Source: Isoetes taiwanensis
Lineage: Eukaryota; Streptophyta; Lycopodiopsida; Isoetales; Isoetaceae
Length of the DNA: 64,000 nucleotides
Reading direction: 5' to 3'
NCBI GenBank assembly: GCA_021234155.1
Contig: JAJEKV010000002.1
Span: forward strand, 5,530,405 to 5,594,404
The stretch's first letter is position 1. Every line of letters begins with the position of its first letter. The notes under the pieces are model-generated. The model was given only the letters and a program-made list of their open reading frames with translations, made no database searches and was not told where the DNA came from. Made by a program: the position numbers and the translations under genes. This document shows positions 45,793 to 58,744 of the stretch, piece by piece.

Positions 45793-46140
45793 TGTTGCAG
45801 TAAGACCCATTGGATGTGTACGCGCAAAAGTCGGTGCTTTCGCGAGATCAACTGGACAAATCAGCGTAAGGAAAAAACAATTGGAGAAAAATTGGTGAGC
45901 CCATGCAGTTGGTCTCTCAGACACGCCAATTTTTGCGCAGACACGTCCAGTGGATCTCACTGGAGCAAAGTTGCTACAGCAAGATCCATTGGATGCATCC
46001 GGCACAGAGGTCGACGCTTCCGCGAGACCAACTGGATGCGTCAACATAAGGAAGAAAACTTTTAGCGGACGTGTCCAGTTGGTCTCGTGGACGCAGCGAT
46101 TTCTTCGCGGATGCTCCTAGTAGGCGATGCGAATGCGCCA
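45793..46140. repeat. Two-copy tandem repeat with internal inverted repeat
   Basis: Units begin at 45,793 and 45,971 (period 178), both with TTG(T/C)..CAG(T/C)AAGA(C/T)CCATTGGATG. The second unit holds a hairpin with perfect 14-base arms (46,023-46,036 and 46,074-46,087), extendable to 20 with two mismatches. The first unit has a decayed version. Composition is richer in GC than its surroundings. Confidence 0.75.
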
Positions 46141-49100
46141 AAATTTTTTTTTCTGGCCAAGATATGAAATTGCAAAAAGTACATTTTATACTTTCAAAAT
46201 ATGTTTTTTCTAGAAAAATACGTATAGAAGTTTTGGGAAAAACGTCTGGAATCTATCCCTAAGGAACAATGGCACAATGAAACCTCAGGCCTCTACATTA
46301 GTCTCCCAACTAGTTTTCTGCATGTTTGTGAAAGAAAACTATGAATCCATGCCGCATCGGAGCCGGGGGAACAGGAATGGGATTCGTGAGAATGTTAAAA
46401 AATTGCTTGCAATTTTTTTGAAAACCTGCATTCTTGATGAAGTCAATGCAAACGTTGATGCATTGACGATAAAGGTCTCATACCTTAGGTTCATCAAGAC
46501 ATGAAGACACAATTTCCTGAATGCCATAATTGGAAGGGAAATACCATTGTCCAAATGTGACACATGCGAAGTTATTTGCAGGAAGCTGTTGAAAATCAAA
46601 GATGAGGCAGAAAGAAATATACTTCATGAGCAGAGAAGAGCACACAAAGTGGAACGAATTTTCTGTCATTCACAATACTGGTCATGGAGGGTGTACTCCC
46701 TTAAATATCCATGGGAAGCCGTATGTATCATTCACAACAACATGGATCAAATAAAACAATGATACCAAAATTGTAGCAATTAGTGAAGTCTCTTTGGTGA
46801 CCGGATAAATTGAAGGCATCTCTAGCAGGTGCTAACACACATGGGCATGGTAAGGGTGCGTACGTGAATTTCTCTCTAGACATTTCGTCAGATGACTAAA
46901 CTTTTTATGTTGGTTCTATAAATAGCATCTTGAACAGTTTCAGATGACTCCTCGCAACTAGACTAGGATAATTTTTTTTCTTATTTTTCATTTAGATACT
47001 AACATTTTCATGCTTCTGTCTATCCAGCCCGCGTTGAACGCTGCCAGAGAGTCCAAGAGTGAGTGCATCGACCTGTTGTTTTGGGTCATTGGAGGCTCCT
47101 CTAGGTTGTGGCAGGGTTTGCAAAGCTATAGATCTTTAGCGATGGCTCCTATGAGGACTTCCTGTGATCTGGTTAACCTTTGGTCGAGTCAGCCTTGCGA
47201 AGGTTTTAAACTCAAGAGATCTCTATTGTTCTAAGTTATTGGTTGGTCTGTATCCTTCTTAGTCTTGCTCCTTAGCTCCGAACATTATGCACGATTTAGT
47301 TATCTCCTAAGGTATGTGTTTACCTTATTGCTTTCTTCCCTTATTTAGCAGATTATGTGAAGGTTGCTTCATGCTTGAGCTTGATTGGGAGCCTCATCAA
47401 CCTTAACACTTATTTTAGAGCTACTTCATGTCTGTTAGTTTTTACCACGTTGTTCTAGAGCTACTTCATATTTATTAATTTACCATGCTTACACAAGCTT
47501 AGAGTTTTATTCAAAACTTTTGTAAAATTTTGTGTAATATAATTGTATGGATTGCCTGTTCAACTTGATATTTTCATAATCTGCATTTGACTATGCACAT
47601 GGAGGTATTGCAAGGATTGGTTGCATTTGTGCCATTTTCTAGTGATTTTTCAGTTTGTCACCTATGTAATCACCTTATTTCCAAAGCTCTCCTTAACTAG
47701 CTAATCTCTGGTATTAGCATGTAGTTCTAATTGTTTCTTTCGATTTGTGGATGAGTTTTGGATGAGAACAGAGGTTAGCTAGTTGGTTTCAAGATGTTAT
47801 ATTCAAATATACCTGTAATTGTTGGAGGTTTTGTGGGCTTTTGATAACAAGCTATAGTTATTGCGGGTGCATGTTTTACTTGCTAATGCGGTTGTCAAAC
47901 TGTTAGAATCTATTAGTGAATGTTGGATTTGGAACTCAAAAGCATTCTCAGAAACAGAGGTGTAGGCACCAAAAGAAAAAGTGCTACAAAAGGAAAAGTG
48001 GAGACTAGTTGTAGCTATATGTCTATCCATGATGTGCTTTGTAGCTATTTCTTTTCCCATCCAGTCAGCTTGATCCCAATTATGTGTTGTCAGTCTGTAA
48101 GTTGTAATTAACGATCGTGGAGACCTCTCGTCAACCTATTACCAGAATGTAGAATGTAGTTCTACCAGCTTGCCTCGTTCATAATTGATTACTTCTCTAA
48201 TTTAGGGTCTTTTATTCCTTCTAGTTTGAACATCTACAAGTTGCATAACTCTTTTAGCCTGCAAACTATTCCTTCTAGTCTGGCCATTACAAGTTGCATA
48301 ATTCTTTATAGCCTGTAAATACTGGATTTTAGCATGGCTCTGCATGTATAAGTTTGTATAAGCAACTGCTATTTATTTCAGTGCGTTTATAGGGGTTGCA
48401 CATAATAAGAATGGAAGTGTTTATACGGGCTGCACATAAGTAGAATCATGTGTTCGTATGTGAATCTCTAATGTAAGATTGATGATTTGGCCATAGTAAT
48501 TATGGGAGTGTACGTATATGGATTGCACATAAGTTGGGTTCACATATGGACCTCTGATGTGAGATTATCCTATTATGAATTATGCCATGGTGGTTTTAGT
48601 TGTGTTTGTCTTCCTTATGATTCGCATCATTCCAACAAACTACATGGGTCTCTCGGAACCACCACGTCATAAAAGAGTCGAGATACATGACTATAGTGAC
48701 TTCATGTACCATCTTGAATACCAAATACACACTAAAGGTTAATCCACAAGGACTAAGTGGGGAGAAAGTTTTATGGGAGCATTCAAGACATCAATATCAC
48801 AATGCATCAATAACACAAACAACGTTTTACCTGCTCCAGCACGGCCCCTGCATGGGTTAGGACTAAACTTTGACCATGCTTGATACATTTCTATATGCCT
48901 TTTCTTATACATACACGCCAAGTATACTCCTTAAGTTGCGACCCCGGAGTTACACGACACCCCGTCCCTCTGAAGATGGGTCATTCAATCATGATGCCAA
49001 TGCTGCGTAATATTACTACAATGCTTTACATGAAATAATCTCATAATATAGACTCTAGCAATATTAATACTTACCCTATGATTCCCATGCAGTATATACA

Positions 49101-52100
49101 TATAGCACACCCACATCAAATACCATTCTACTCCATCGGACGATAATAGCAAAAGACGGCTAATTATCTTCATAAATTCCAAGTAAATCACATCTAATAA
49201 ATCTAAGATCAGGCTCTATCGTAGACGGCTTTGAAGATAATGTAATTTCATGGATAATTCTATGATCAAAGACATCGAGTCATGGCTTTATACTTAAAAC
49301 TCTTACTACCAGCTAGGAACTTGGGTTTATAAATTATAAGGCTATCAAAGGCTTGACTATATTTCTAAGGTTTTGTTATTAATTTAAATTCAAGCTTAGT
49401 AAATTCACAGAAACAAGTCTTAGAATTTCCGGAGGAAAAAACCAAGATCACAAAGCATTAGTCGACCTGCAGAAAAAATGGTTTCTACTGAGGACTGAGA
49501 TAAGATTGGACTTGCAGTGTGTGACAACTAAATTTCATAGTCAAAGGCCGGATTTTCGAGACCCAAATCGATAGCAGGTACTTAGAGGACAGATTGCAAC
49601 TAGCTCCAAGCTACGGTTTCTACCTCTTGTGCTTCACATACAGTAACAAGTAACAGTCAGACATAAGCAATCAAAACCCCACCTTTTTCAAATTTCTTTG
49701 CCCCTTCTTCCTTCCTTTCTTTAGCTCAGCACTTCCAGTCTTCAACTCCTTTTGGTGCTTCTAAAACCATGCCTCTTTCTTTATAGTTTTCTACAGCCAA
49801 AATTGGAGGTATCCATGGTAATTGCTATACTTTTACTTCTGATAATTATAGAAGTTCCCCACCTTTCGGGGAAAAAAAGATAACCTCGGCAATAGGAACC
49901 AAAAAAGAAAAGTGCTATGGCTCCTCCATCTCTATCAAGATCTTCAAACTCACCTCTTCACACTCACCTCAGTGCACTACTACATGTGGATAATTCAGGT
50001 GCTATAGACCTTATCGAAAATGCAAATATCACCCACCAAAAGAGCACCTAAACAATCGAGAGTGAAATTAGATATTATTCAATTACAAAACCTCTTGTGT
50101 GCTCAAAGTTCAAAGATATGGAGAGGCTCTACGGTGTCCCAACCTTTGAATCTCAAGAAAGAGCTCTAGTCATTGCAATTTTGTTAAAGGCAATTTCAGA
50201 TAAGGTGTCAGGCGCATCATATGATAGAGTGGGCCACTTTGTGCCAGAACCGTCTAAATTGATTTAAACTATCAACTGGCCTCTCATTTAATGTTTCCTC
50301 ATCATCCCTTATTCATAGCAATTTTCCTCACTTTGTTTTCATCTCATTTCTGCATATGTCTTCTGCATCACTTTACACTTAGCTTGAGTGCTTTCAAAAA
50401 GGGAATACCTGCAGCATTTTATCCAGGGATAAAGCATGCATGGCAATACGTCCAACATGACCATATCAAATATATGATATAAATGCTCGGTTATCAAATC
50501 TACATACTTCTAACATTTTTGAATTGAAAGATTCGATCTTCTACCAGTGAGGGCTGATAATAGGTCTGGATTCCTAGTGAGGTGTTTCGTGGCTTCAGAT
50601 TCATCCCCGTTGAAGTTGACTGTTTTGCCGTTAATATCACTTGACTTTTCTTCTCCTCCTTGCATTTGGACCCATACAGTCCTTTTCCTGACAATACTAG
50701 CAGTTAAATAGCTGAAATTTTGTTATGCTTTCTGATCTCTACTAGCTTCTAATCTCGTCTTTTTATCAGGTCCTCAAATATATCCATCATTAGCCTACTT
50801 CCCCATTCCTTTGCCTCTACTCCAATTCTTCTTGTTACAGTAGATTGGCCATTTTGGCCGTTGATCTTCTTGATTTTACAGAATTAATATGATATGAGGA
50901 AGGAAAACTAAACAAGATATCTTGAGTGAATGAGCTGCTTCTCAAAGAAGACCAGATGCATATTGCCAATTAAGAGCTATAGACAGAACATAGCATTTGG
51001 GTTATGGCATTAGCTTTTTCTAGCGGAACATCTGTTGTATAATGGAAGTAGATATTAAGATAAACAAAATCAGGCATGTTTAAACAATTTCATGCTCAAC
51101 CAATGGAAATAAATACTTGTCATCAGTACAGGAACAGAAAGCGGCACAAGGACAGAATAGTACCTACAAAACACATGTCAAACATAAAGATTATCCCTTT
51201 CAGGAAAATAATTAAATCAAATGCACAGTTTACAAGCTTAATCCTGCAGTATGAATTCTATTGATTAGACCTATCATCATTTATGATGCCTCATCATTTA
51301 TCATCATTCCAATGAGTTGTCTCAAGAAATATTTTTTATCGACTGCTATCATTCTTTATTTTAAGCATTAGTTTGAAACAGACTAGACATACAGCAAAAT
51401 CTAGTAAATAGAGTGTACCAGTCATCTCTGATTAGGTCGAGAAGTAATATCCCTGAAGGAGGAAGCATCTTCGAGACAATTGCTGTCCATAAGAAGGATA
51501 GGAACAACAATATTCCTGTTCCAAGAAGGAAAATGCCATAGGAATATGGAATAGTTTGATATGTACATGACCACTAGCTTGATTTTTGATGTTGTGCTGA
51601 GGTAGAAGGCCACTAGTTCCCATAGATGAAGTAAGTTTTAGACAATCATCAACCTAGAAAACAGTTCGAAAAAACAGTAGAACATAAAGTCAAATGTAAT
51701 GCATACTTACACAAATGATCTACAGCCTGAGGTGTAAATGCACCCTATCTAGTTTATAACACTACTATTCTGCCACTAAAACATAGAACTAATACAATTG
51801 GTTTTCGACAACCAATCTCCACATATGATATTAATACAAAAGTGGCTAGAAAGGCACATCAGGTTAGATCCCTTTAAGAAAGATTCAGAAACAACAACTA
51901 TCAAGTTTCAATCGGACAATTTAAGACGTCTTTGGAGATTGAGACTAAGAATTAATATCAAAAAAAATAATGCCTGCTGTTTGATTTGGATATGGTTGAG
52001 TCTGAAGAGCGTGTAAATAAGAAGCCCCGAAGGTCCAAGGCAAGTAGAGATAAGTCGCAGTTAAGAGAAAGCCATGACCGGGAAAATGATGATATTCAGC

Positions 52101-52390
52101 ACTTGTATAAATGAAGTCTCAATCTTAAGGAATAGAGCAGCAGCAGGTGGTACCGAAAAGTAAAACAATCAGCCATGATAAACTCTTTCTAGCTTGCTGA
52201 TAGCTAAAATGAGGCAAACCACAGAACCAAATATGAGCAGGATATGTACCCATCATCTTGAGAACTGTCCACTTGTGAATCTCCACACGTTCAATCATTC
52301 CTCAGCTACTTCGCCAAGAAAATGAAATCATTGTAAGAGCAAAATATGGAAAACTGCATCCAGTGTCAATTTATTATGATGGAGAAGCAA
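46141..52390. other. No gene recognised (6.2 kb)
   Basis: AT-rich sequence with open frames up to about 90 codons. None shows a recognisable domain, and I see no LTR, LINE or RNA gene signatures. Introns of an unrecognised gene cannot be excluded. Confidence 0.35.
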
Positions 52391-52394
52391 AACT

Positions 52395-52930
52395 AACATG
52401 CCTGAAGCTTTTTGCTGCTGAAGCGAGATCTAGACTCAAACCAAATAAGTTTTGGATTTAATTTTTCTACTACGGTAAAAGTGGCAACATGTGGAAGATA
52501 ATTTTGCTTCCTTGGCAGAAAGTAAAGATCTGTGGAAAATTAAAACCCCTTAGAGACTAATGGCGAGATGCTGCCTGCGATACATATAAATAAGCCATCC
52601 ATTGTACGAGCAATTGGAAGAAATGGTTCGGAACAATAGTGTTCCCTCATACAGATTGCCCTTGACTCCTTTATGGCATCTGTCACCGTTATGAATTGTT
52701 CCCATTTGATATAGCTTGGCATCCGCCTCTTCTGGCTTAGTTGGGCGAGTCTATTTCTTGATCATGCCTTGTTAGGTGAGTCTATCTCTTGATCGCCAAT
52801 CCTGGATCTTTGCAGCTAGTATTTTTAGGGTGATGCAGGATACGATAAGAGACCCTTTTTATGTGTCTCTATTCCTTTGAAGTTGGACAGATGAATGCCC
52901 TTCTCACATGTTATTCTCCCATGTTATGGC
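52395..52930 (+). pseudogene. LINE ORF2 fragment
   Basis: Translation in a broken plus frame reads NKFWI, FFYYGKSGNMWKIILLPWQK then KVKICGKLKPLRD. It follows the pattern of the segment after the plant LINE reverse transcriptase (FFWGG..NK.K...W..VC.PK..GGL..RD). Stops are frequent. No ends or target duplication were seen. Confidence 0.45.
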
Positions 52931-52974
52931 AGTTATTGTACCAGATGCTTTTATGATGCTCTGAAATACAAACC

Positions 52975-53300
52975 TGTTAGGGACCATACCATTACCTTGC
53001 ATCTTTTCAAAATATTCTAAGGCAGTTTTTACCATGTTGTGCAAATCCACAAATCATCATATACCATGACACTACATCTTGGTATTGCAATTGATCGAAG
53101 CCACTCTCCGTGCCTCCTCCAAACACCCATATCTGGTATAATTGTCTTCCAACAACCACCTCAGATATTAGCCCATTCTCTATTGATATATTCATGGAGT
53201 CTTCTGTCCTGTTCAATGATTTGGAATATTTGAAAATGTAAACTTGTCTGCATTCCTGCCATCTAATTTAAAAAGCGACCTTACCTTCCCCAGGCTTAGT
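52975..53300 (-). pseudogene. PPR protein fragment (PLS type)
   Basis: The minus strand encodes DVVSWYMMICGFAQHGKN, a clear match to the DVVSWN.MI.GYAQ.G motif of plant PLS-class pentatricopeptide proteins. RYGCLEEARRV lies upstream in another frame and a KMQ..GMVP-like continuation downstream. PPR proteins of this class act in organellar RNA editing. Frame changes and the lack of further repeats show a short decayed fragment. Confidence 0.7.
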
Positions 53301-54111
53301 ATTGCCATCAATGATTGCATTCCATGTATGCTAATCTCGCTTTAGGGTTTCAATAACGACATCATTTGGCTTCAACAAATAGACGAATCAGATGGTTAGC
53401 AAAACCAGGAAAAGAATGGAGCCCACTGTAACTTATCAGAAACTGCACATGCCTTGCACGTACAGGTGTAGTTGATTCAACTCTAGTAGGTCTCTACTTT
53501 ACTAAAGAAAAGGGCCAGACAGCTCAAATTAACTGAAACCTATGCAGATGTTTTCTGAAATTAAAAATCAGATAATGAAACCTTATAGCAGCCTAACAAC
53601 ACAGCGTTTAAAATTCAAAAAATGCCAAGGAAAAAAATAAGGGAAATTGCAAGGAAGCATGTATGTATGTATTACCTGACCAGACTCTGAAAGATAGATA
53701 GGGTGTTACTTGATTGTGCTCAAGAGATATAGCAAATACAGTGCTTATGTCTGGAAAATCAGCTACCATAAGAATGAGAAAACTTATAAAATACTTGGTT
53801 ACGCAGGACATTTTCACTCTCGTTGATATCTTCATCATTATTGCCTATGAGCAGAGCTGTGCTGAGGCTTAAAAAGGTGAACCATATGCCAGCTTGATGC
53901 ATGTTAAAAAGGGTACAGAATTATATCTATTAGATCCCTACATACCAACAAAATCAGTTCAGAAATTATGCAGAAACAATCATGGAACCTGCGTCATCCT
54001 TCTCATAACACATACACTGATTGATTTCACATTTTGCACTAGAATCAAAAGTATCTATTCAACTGCTATGACTATGTACCAGCATTCATTGTGTGAGCTA
54101 ATCTATATAAA
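53301..54111. other. No gene recognised
   Basis: AT-rich sequence without coding motifs or repeats that I can support. Confidence 0.4.
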
Positions 54112-54200
54112 GACCGAATGCTTATTGACGTAACAGAATAATCATAAGACATGTTAGTATAATCTCCAAGGCTCCTCCAGCCTTGTGGCTGGAGTCTAAG
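54112..54200. repeat. 89-bp repeat, copy 1
   Basis: This segment is repeated at 63,599-63,687 with a single mismatch. It ends with a small hairpin (CTCCAGCC-TTGT-GGCTGGAG) followed by TCTAAG. Flanks on both sides are unrelated between the copies. Confidence 0.9.
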
Positions 54201-56319
54201 TCCAGCAATCCAACGTAATTTGTAGGACAACATATACTTAGCTGAAAGATCGTTATATACACAACAGAGCTGCCAGAACGACGCCATACATGGAAAAATA
54301 GAAAAGAGGAGAGGCGGATAACGGGTGCCGCGATACGAATTATTATACAATATAAGTAATTTCGCCTTAATTTGGCGGACCTAATTTTCCGAATTTTGGC
54401 GGACCTAATTTGGCGCAACGAAGAGAGAAGAACGGGCGGACCAACTAGCATGGTCCGAGGTTATGGGGAAAACCAAATAGATGGTACTTTTGGTTTTGGT
54501 TTGTGGCATCTATTTGGTTTTCTCCATGGCCTAGGGCCATCTTAGTATCATCACCAGCCTTCGGATTTACCAGGTCCTTTTCTATTCCTTCATTTTTCTG
54601 CCTTCATATTTTTGCATGCAACTCCATCTCATTTTTCGCTCTTTCAATTTCTATGTAGACTTCAATCTCTTTGTTATGAGTTCTTATATCCTAAGAAGAT
54701 CTTGAAGAATCTTACATCTACTTGTGGTGTATGCTCTAACTAGGTTTTAAGCATGTCAACGATGAAAATTACATTGTATGTCTTTGTTCCCTTACTATTG
54801 TCTCTATTATCGTGTTAGACTTAAAATGGCTTGTCCTTACCCTCTTTCCTAGTATCTAGTCCTAGACCTCAGTTTGGAGCATAGCTTGAGCTACTATAGC
54901 ACAACTGAAGTATCATGGCAGACATGCTCATAGAACATTAGAAACTTAAGGAATATCTTCAAATGTAGTAAATTTCTTGTGGCATATAGAGATAGAGAGA
55001 TATGTAATATGTAGTAGGAAACATGCTAATGCTTTTCACTTCCAAAATGTCTTGTGAAAGAAGAGTTTGAGAAGTTTAGACAGTATTGATATTTATATTG
55101 TATCTCTAGAGTTTGAGGAGTTTTAGATATCATTTTGATCCTAGATATAGATTTTGAAAAGCCTTGGATAGATATCTGGTCTCTATGTTTGGTTACAATC
55201 ATATTAGACATATATAAACTCGTCTTATTTGTTTGATGACGTTGAGAAGTTTGTGTTAAGAAGAAGGTGGCCTCCCAATCTTATGGTTGTATTTAACCTC
55301 TTCATTGGTTCTCCTATTTGTAAGGAGCTTTCTAAAATAATATCATTGTACTTAAGTAAGCACTATGCTTAGCCATGATGTGCTTAGCTATGTCAATGTG
55401 ATATGGTTTAAATTGAAAGCAGATTGTTAGCCTCGCCTTCATTTTAGAGGGATTAAGAAAAAGCACATCCTCCTTCGAATTGTTTTTGCGTTATGGGTTG
55501 CCCTCAAGGCTAAATTGTAGTACTTTTCTTCATATAAATACTTATAAAGACCTTATTCAAAAAAAAAAAAAAATTGATATTGTTGTTTTTCGACATTATA
55601 AAAGTACTCGATTCATAAAAAACAACAATATTTGATAGAATAATGTTTTTTTGGCATAGAAGAGAAAATTAGTAACTAGGAGACTCAATTGAAAAAAAAA
55701 AAATTTGAGACACCCAATTGCAAAACTTGATAGCATGATTATAAGCTTTCCATTTAAATAGAAACCTTACTTGATTGTAGATGATCGAATGAAAAATTTA
55801 GTGAAAGAAGTGGGTGAGATCTTAGTTTAGTACCATTCAAATCATTCTTAAATTTACTTTGCTAATTTCGAGGTTGAGACTGAGGTCTTCTTTTGTGCAT
55901 GTTCTTCTTCCATTCAATCCATACTATTGCCCATTTTGAACATCTTTTTGAAAAGCAATTATATAGGCAGCTTTAAGAGTAGACTTATTTTGGTGAGCCC
56001 AGAAGCTATTTTGGAACTTTTCTAAGGGCGTTAACTGATTATCAATACTTTGTACATAAGAATACAACTATCAACAAAAAGATTTGTATTATGAGATCCA
56101 CATGAAACTTATTGCAGAGACTCTGGTCAAACAAACAATAAAATTAATTGTTTAGCTCGTTTATCAGGAAATCATAAAGGGTAAATCGAATACCTGGTAT
56201 ATGCTTGTTTTTGCAGGCTATAGTTTTAGGGTGACTAAGAACCTTGCTCGCATAATGAAGTACCTTACATATCCCTAAACAAATCGCCTAGAGGCAGCGA
56301 ACTACGATTTTGTTTATAT
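54201..56319. other. No gene recognised
   Basis: Near 54,366-54,416 the phrase TTTGGCGGACCTAATTT occurs twice and is followed by TTTGGCGC. A-runs occur near 55,560 and 55,690. No gene is supported. Confidence 0.35.
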
Positions 56320-56324
56320 ATGAA

Positions 56325-56407
56325 CAAAATATCCAAGTAGGTAAGGAATAAAAATAGAGATTCCTTCTCTCTCTCTATTTTTATTCCTTACCTACTTGGA
56401 TATTTTG
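56325..56407. repeat. Perfect 36-bp inverted repeat at LINE 5' end
   Basis: Arms 56,325-56,360 and 56,372-56,407 are perfect complements separated by 11 bases. The right arm runs into LINE coding sequence (the ILVKELEARG frame), so the left arm is an inverted copy of the first 36 bases of the truncated element. Confidence 0.95.
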
Positions 56408-56838
56408 GTGAAGGAATTGGAAGCAAGAGGCATGGTAAATGGTTTAACTCTTCCAGGTTCAGACCGAAGGCTGACAATAATGCAATATGCGGATGATACT
56501 TTCCTTTTCTTAAGATATGATGACAAGAGTTTTGAAGCCTTTCAGGAGGCACTGGGTTCCTTTTTTTCTATAGCTGGAATAGAAATAAACCCAGCCAAAT
56601 GTGCTGCTATATGGCCATTTGATGGGGTCGTCGATGCAAGGGTTAAGGCATGGAACTTTCATACAATCGCTGCCTCAGAGACGGTGAAACTTTTGGGTAT
56701 GCCTCTTAATCTGGCAGAAAATCTAAAAGGTCTGTGGTCTCCAATTGTAGAAAAGATTCGAAAAAAGGTCAATTTTCTGCAAAGCTCTCTCAACTATGGG
56801 ACGTGTGACAGTAGCAAATGCAATCCTCAACGCCACTC
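56396..56838 (+). pseudogene. LINE reverse transcriptase fragment (YADD)
   Basis: The frame reads DILVKELEARGMVNGLTL, LTIMQYADDTFLFLR, IAGIEINPAKCAAIW, VKLLGMPL and so on. This is motif C (YADD, near 56,485-56,510) and the following regions of a plant LINE RT. N-terminal RT motifs are absent because of 5' truncation. The downstream GRVTVANAILNATHN is in another frame just before the insertion. Confidence 0.88.
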
Positions 56839-58020
56839 ACAACATGGAAATTGGGTCGTTTTTTTTGTCCGAAGATGAACCATATGTTGCCACGTGGCAT
56901 ATCGCTACAACACGGAATGGAAAGTGAGAAGACCATTCCGCGACCACCAAAAATTACAGGTTATTCCCGGTTACACAATTTTTTAACAAATATGACAGAG
57001 ATGTGTTGTAGAGCTAACTCTGTGGGGTTTGAACCCACGGAACCAAGAAGACAACCTACAAATCAAAACTGCAAGAAGCTTTGTCTTGGCATGCAAAAAC
57101 TCCTAACATGCATGTCGCCGTGATTTTTACCAAAACAAATGCAAACAAGTTGATGCAAAAGTGAGCAAACGGGATGATGCAAATAACCTCCGGAGATTGT
57201 AAGACAAAATGCAAAAATGTGCATGATTTTAAAAGATCGAGGCCAAGAACAGAGTAATATGAAAAACAGAGAGGTTAATCAAAGGACAAAAAAAGAGACC
57301 TACAAAAGTTTTAACAAAGAAAGCATAGGCAGATTTGAAGGCAAGAAGCACCAGAATAAAGATTTTGAAGCTCGTAGCCAGTGCCGGAGTATGTTGAAGT
57401 AGAAAGAAGAAGGAAGCCGAGGACTCTCGAAAAATCTGCCCTGCTCTTTGCCATGCCGCAGATCTTACATCAAAAGATCACAAAGCGGCACCATAGTCGA
57501 CGTTGTTCACCGGTTCTCATTGCCATAGCTACAAAAAGAACGCCAAACGCCATTTTCGGGTACCAAAGAACCGCCAAGCCGGTTCTCATCGCCATAGCCG
57601 ACGGCTCAAAGAATCGCCAAGCGCCAGGCCATAGCCGCACCTCCTCCGGCTGAAGCAAAAAAAGCCACAAAAAACTCCTACCGACGTTGTTCACGGTTCT
57701 CATCGCCATAGCCACAAAGAACTGCCAAACGACATTTCCAAGTACCAAAGAACTGCCACTCGCCATAGCCGACGGCTCTCAAAGAACTGCCAAGCGTCGT
57801 GCCATAGCCGCACCTCCTCCGATTGAAGCAAAAAAAAAAAGCCAGCGAAAAAAACTCCCAATTTCCATGTTGTTGTGGCGGTGCCCACTGGTCCCATTCC
57901 GGTGGGACCCGGTGACCAGCTTCCCGGCCGCCGGTCGCGGACCCCACCGGTCCACACCGGAATGTGGTCCCAGGTGGCATGCCGCCATACATCTACTATT
58001 CGTCGGCAATTTTGGCGCAA
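56838..58020. mobile_element. Unclassified insertion inside the LINE
   Basis: LINE coding stops near 56,838 and resumes near 58,021 (ILVIIRKFIWG). The insert has a 16-base perfect inverted repeat (56,840-56,855 and 57,857-57,872), a two-copy tandem repeat (57,498-57,866) and a GC-rich hairpin region (about 57,890-57,975). It encodes nothing recognisable. The inverted repeats are not at both extreme ends, so a simple terminal-inverted-repeat transposon does not fit neatly. Confidence 0.5.
57498..57866. repeat. Tandem duplication, period 184
   Basis: Two units start with CGACGTTGTTCAC at 57,498 and 57,682. Both contain GGTTCTCATYGCCATAGC, a second GCCATAGCCGACGGCT and CCATAGCCGCACCTCCTCCG. Within each unit GCCATAGC itself recurs, so there is a finer repeat structure. 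Confidence 0.8.
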
Positions 58021-58744
58021 AAATATGTATATGATCAAATTCTGGTAATTATCCGTAAGTTCATATGGGGAAAAAAAGCAAAGGTAGCATGAGCAGAAAT
58101 GTGTCGTGATAGGAAGGACGGGGGGCTAGGTTGTAAGGACCCAATGGTTTAGGCAAAAGCTCTAGTGGCTAAATTTGTTTGGCGGGCTATTCCAATTACG
58201 CATCACCAAAGAATTGATCTAGTGAGATTTTGGCTCCAACAAGGCAAGATAAGGGTAAACCCTCCATCCCTAGGGATGAGACCGGTCTCTTTTCTATAAG
58301 TTCAATTTGGGGTCCGGGCACATCCCGGCTATGAGAAAAATTTTGGGAGCTTGGCGAGAAGTGCAAGATTTGTTTCAAGTGGATGATGCTCAAGGGGAAT
58401 GTCTGATGTCTGCCTTTATTTTGGAATGTACGGAATTTGGGAGAAGGACCAGCTTACCGCCTAATCGGGTTCACCCTCGTATCTTTGTTAAGTGGCATGG
58501 CGGGAGTAACTAAGGTGGGGCACTTATGGGAAAGTGACAGATGGATTTCATGGACCAGACTGAGAGCCCTCATACCTGCTATAGGGGTAGGGGATAGAAA
58601 GGTATTTAAAAAGATAATGAGGAATGTTAACATGCTCTCAGGGAATGCAGGGCCGGAGAAAAGATGGATATGTGGGGATGAAGATGGTTATAAGGTCAGG
58701 AAAATATATGGTTTGCTAATGCCACCACCTCCACTAAAGGCTGC
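58021..58744 (+). pseudogene. LINE post-RT region
   Basis: Plus frames read ILVIIRKFIWGKKSKG, then RKDGGLGCKDP and AKFVWR, matching the FIWG ... GGLG..D ... LAKL.WR succession after the LINE RT. Later pieces include HPRIFVKWHGGSN and RALIPAIGVGDRKVF. Frameshifts are frequent. It is cut at 58,744 by the LTR. Confidence 0.7.

Noticed and set aside
54366-54418. E2F-type promoter sites (TTTGGCGC / TTTGGCGG)
   Set aside because: The words are present, but no gene start can be tied to them and the surrounding phrase is a short tandem duplication.
57020-57050. tRNA gene on the minus strand
   Set aside because: There is a clean T-arm (GTGGG-TTCAAAC-CCCAC), but no matching acceptor stem, D-arm or anticodon arm upstream.
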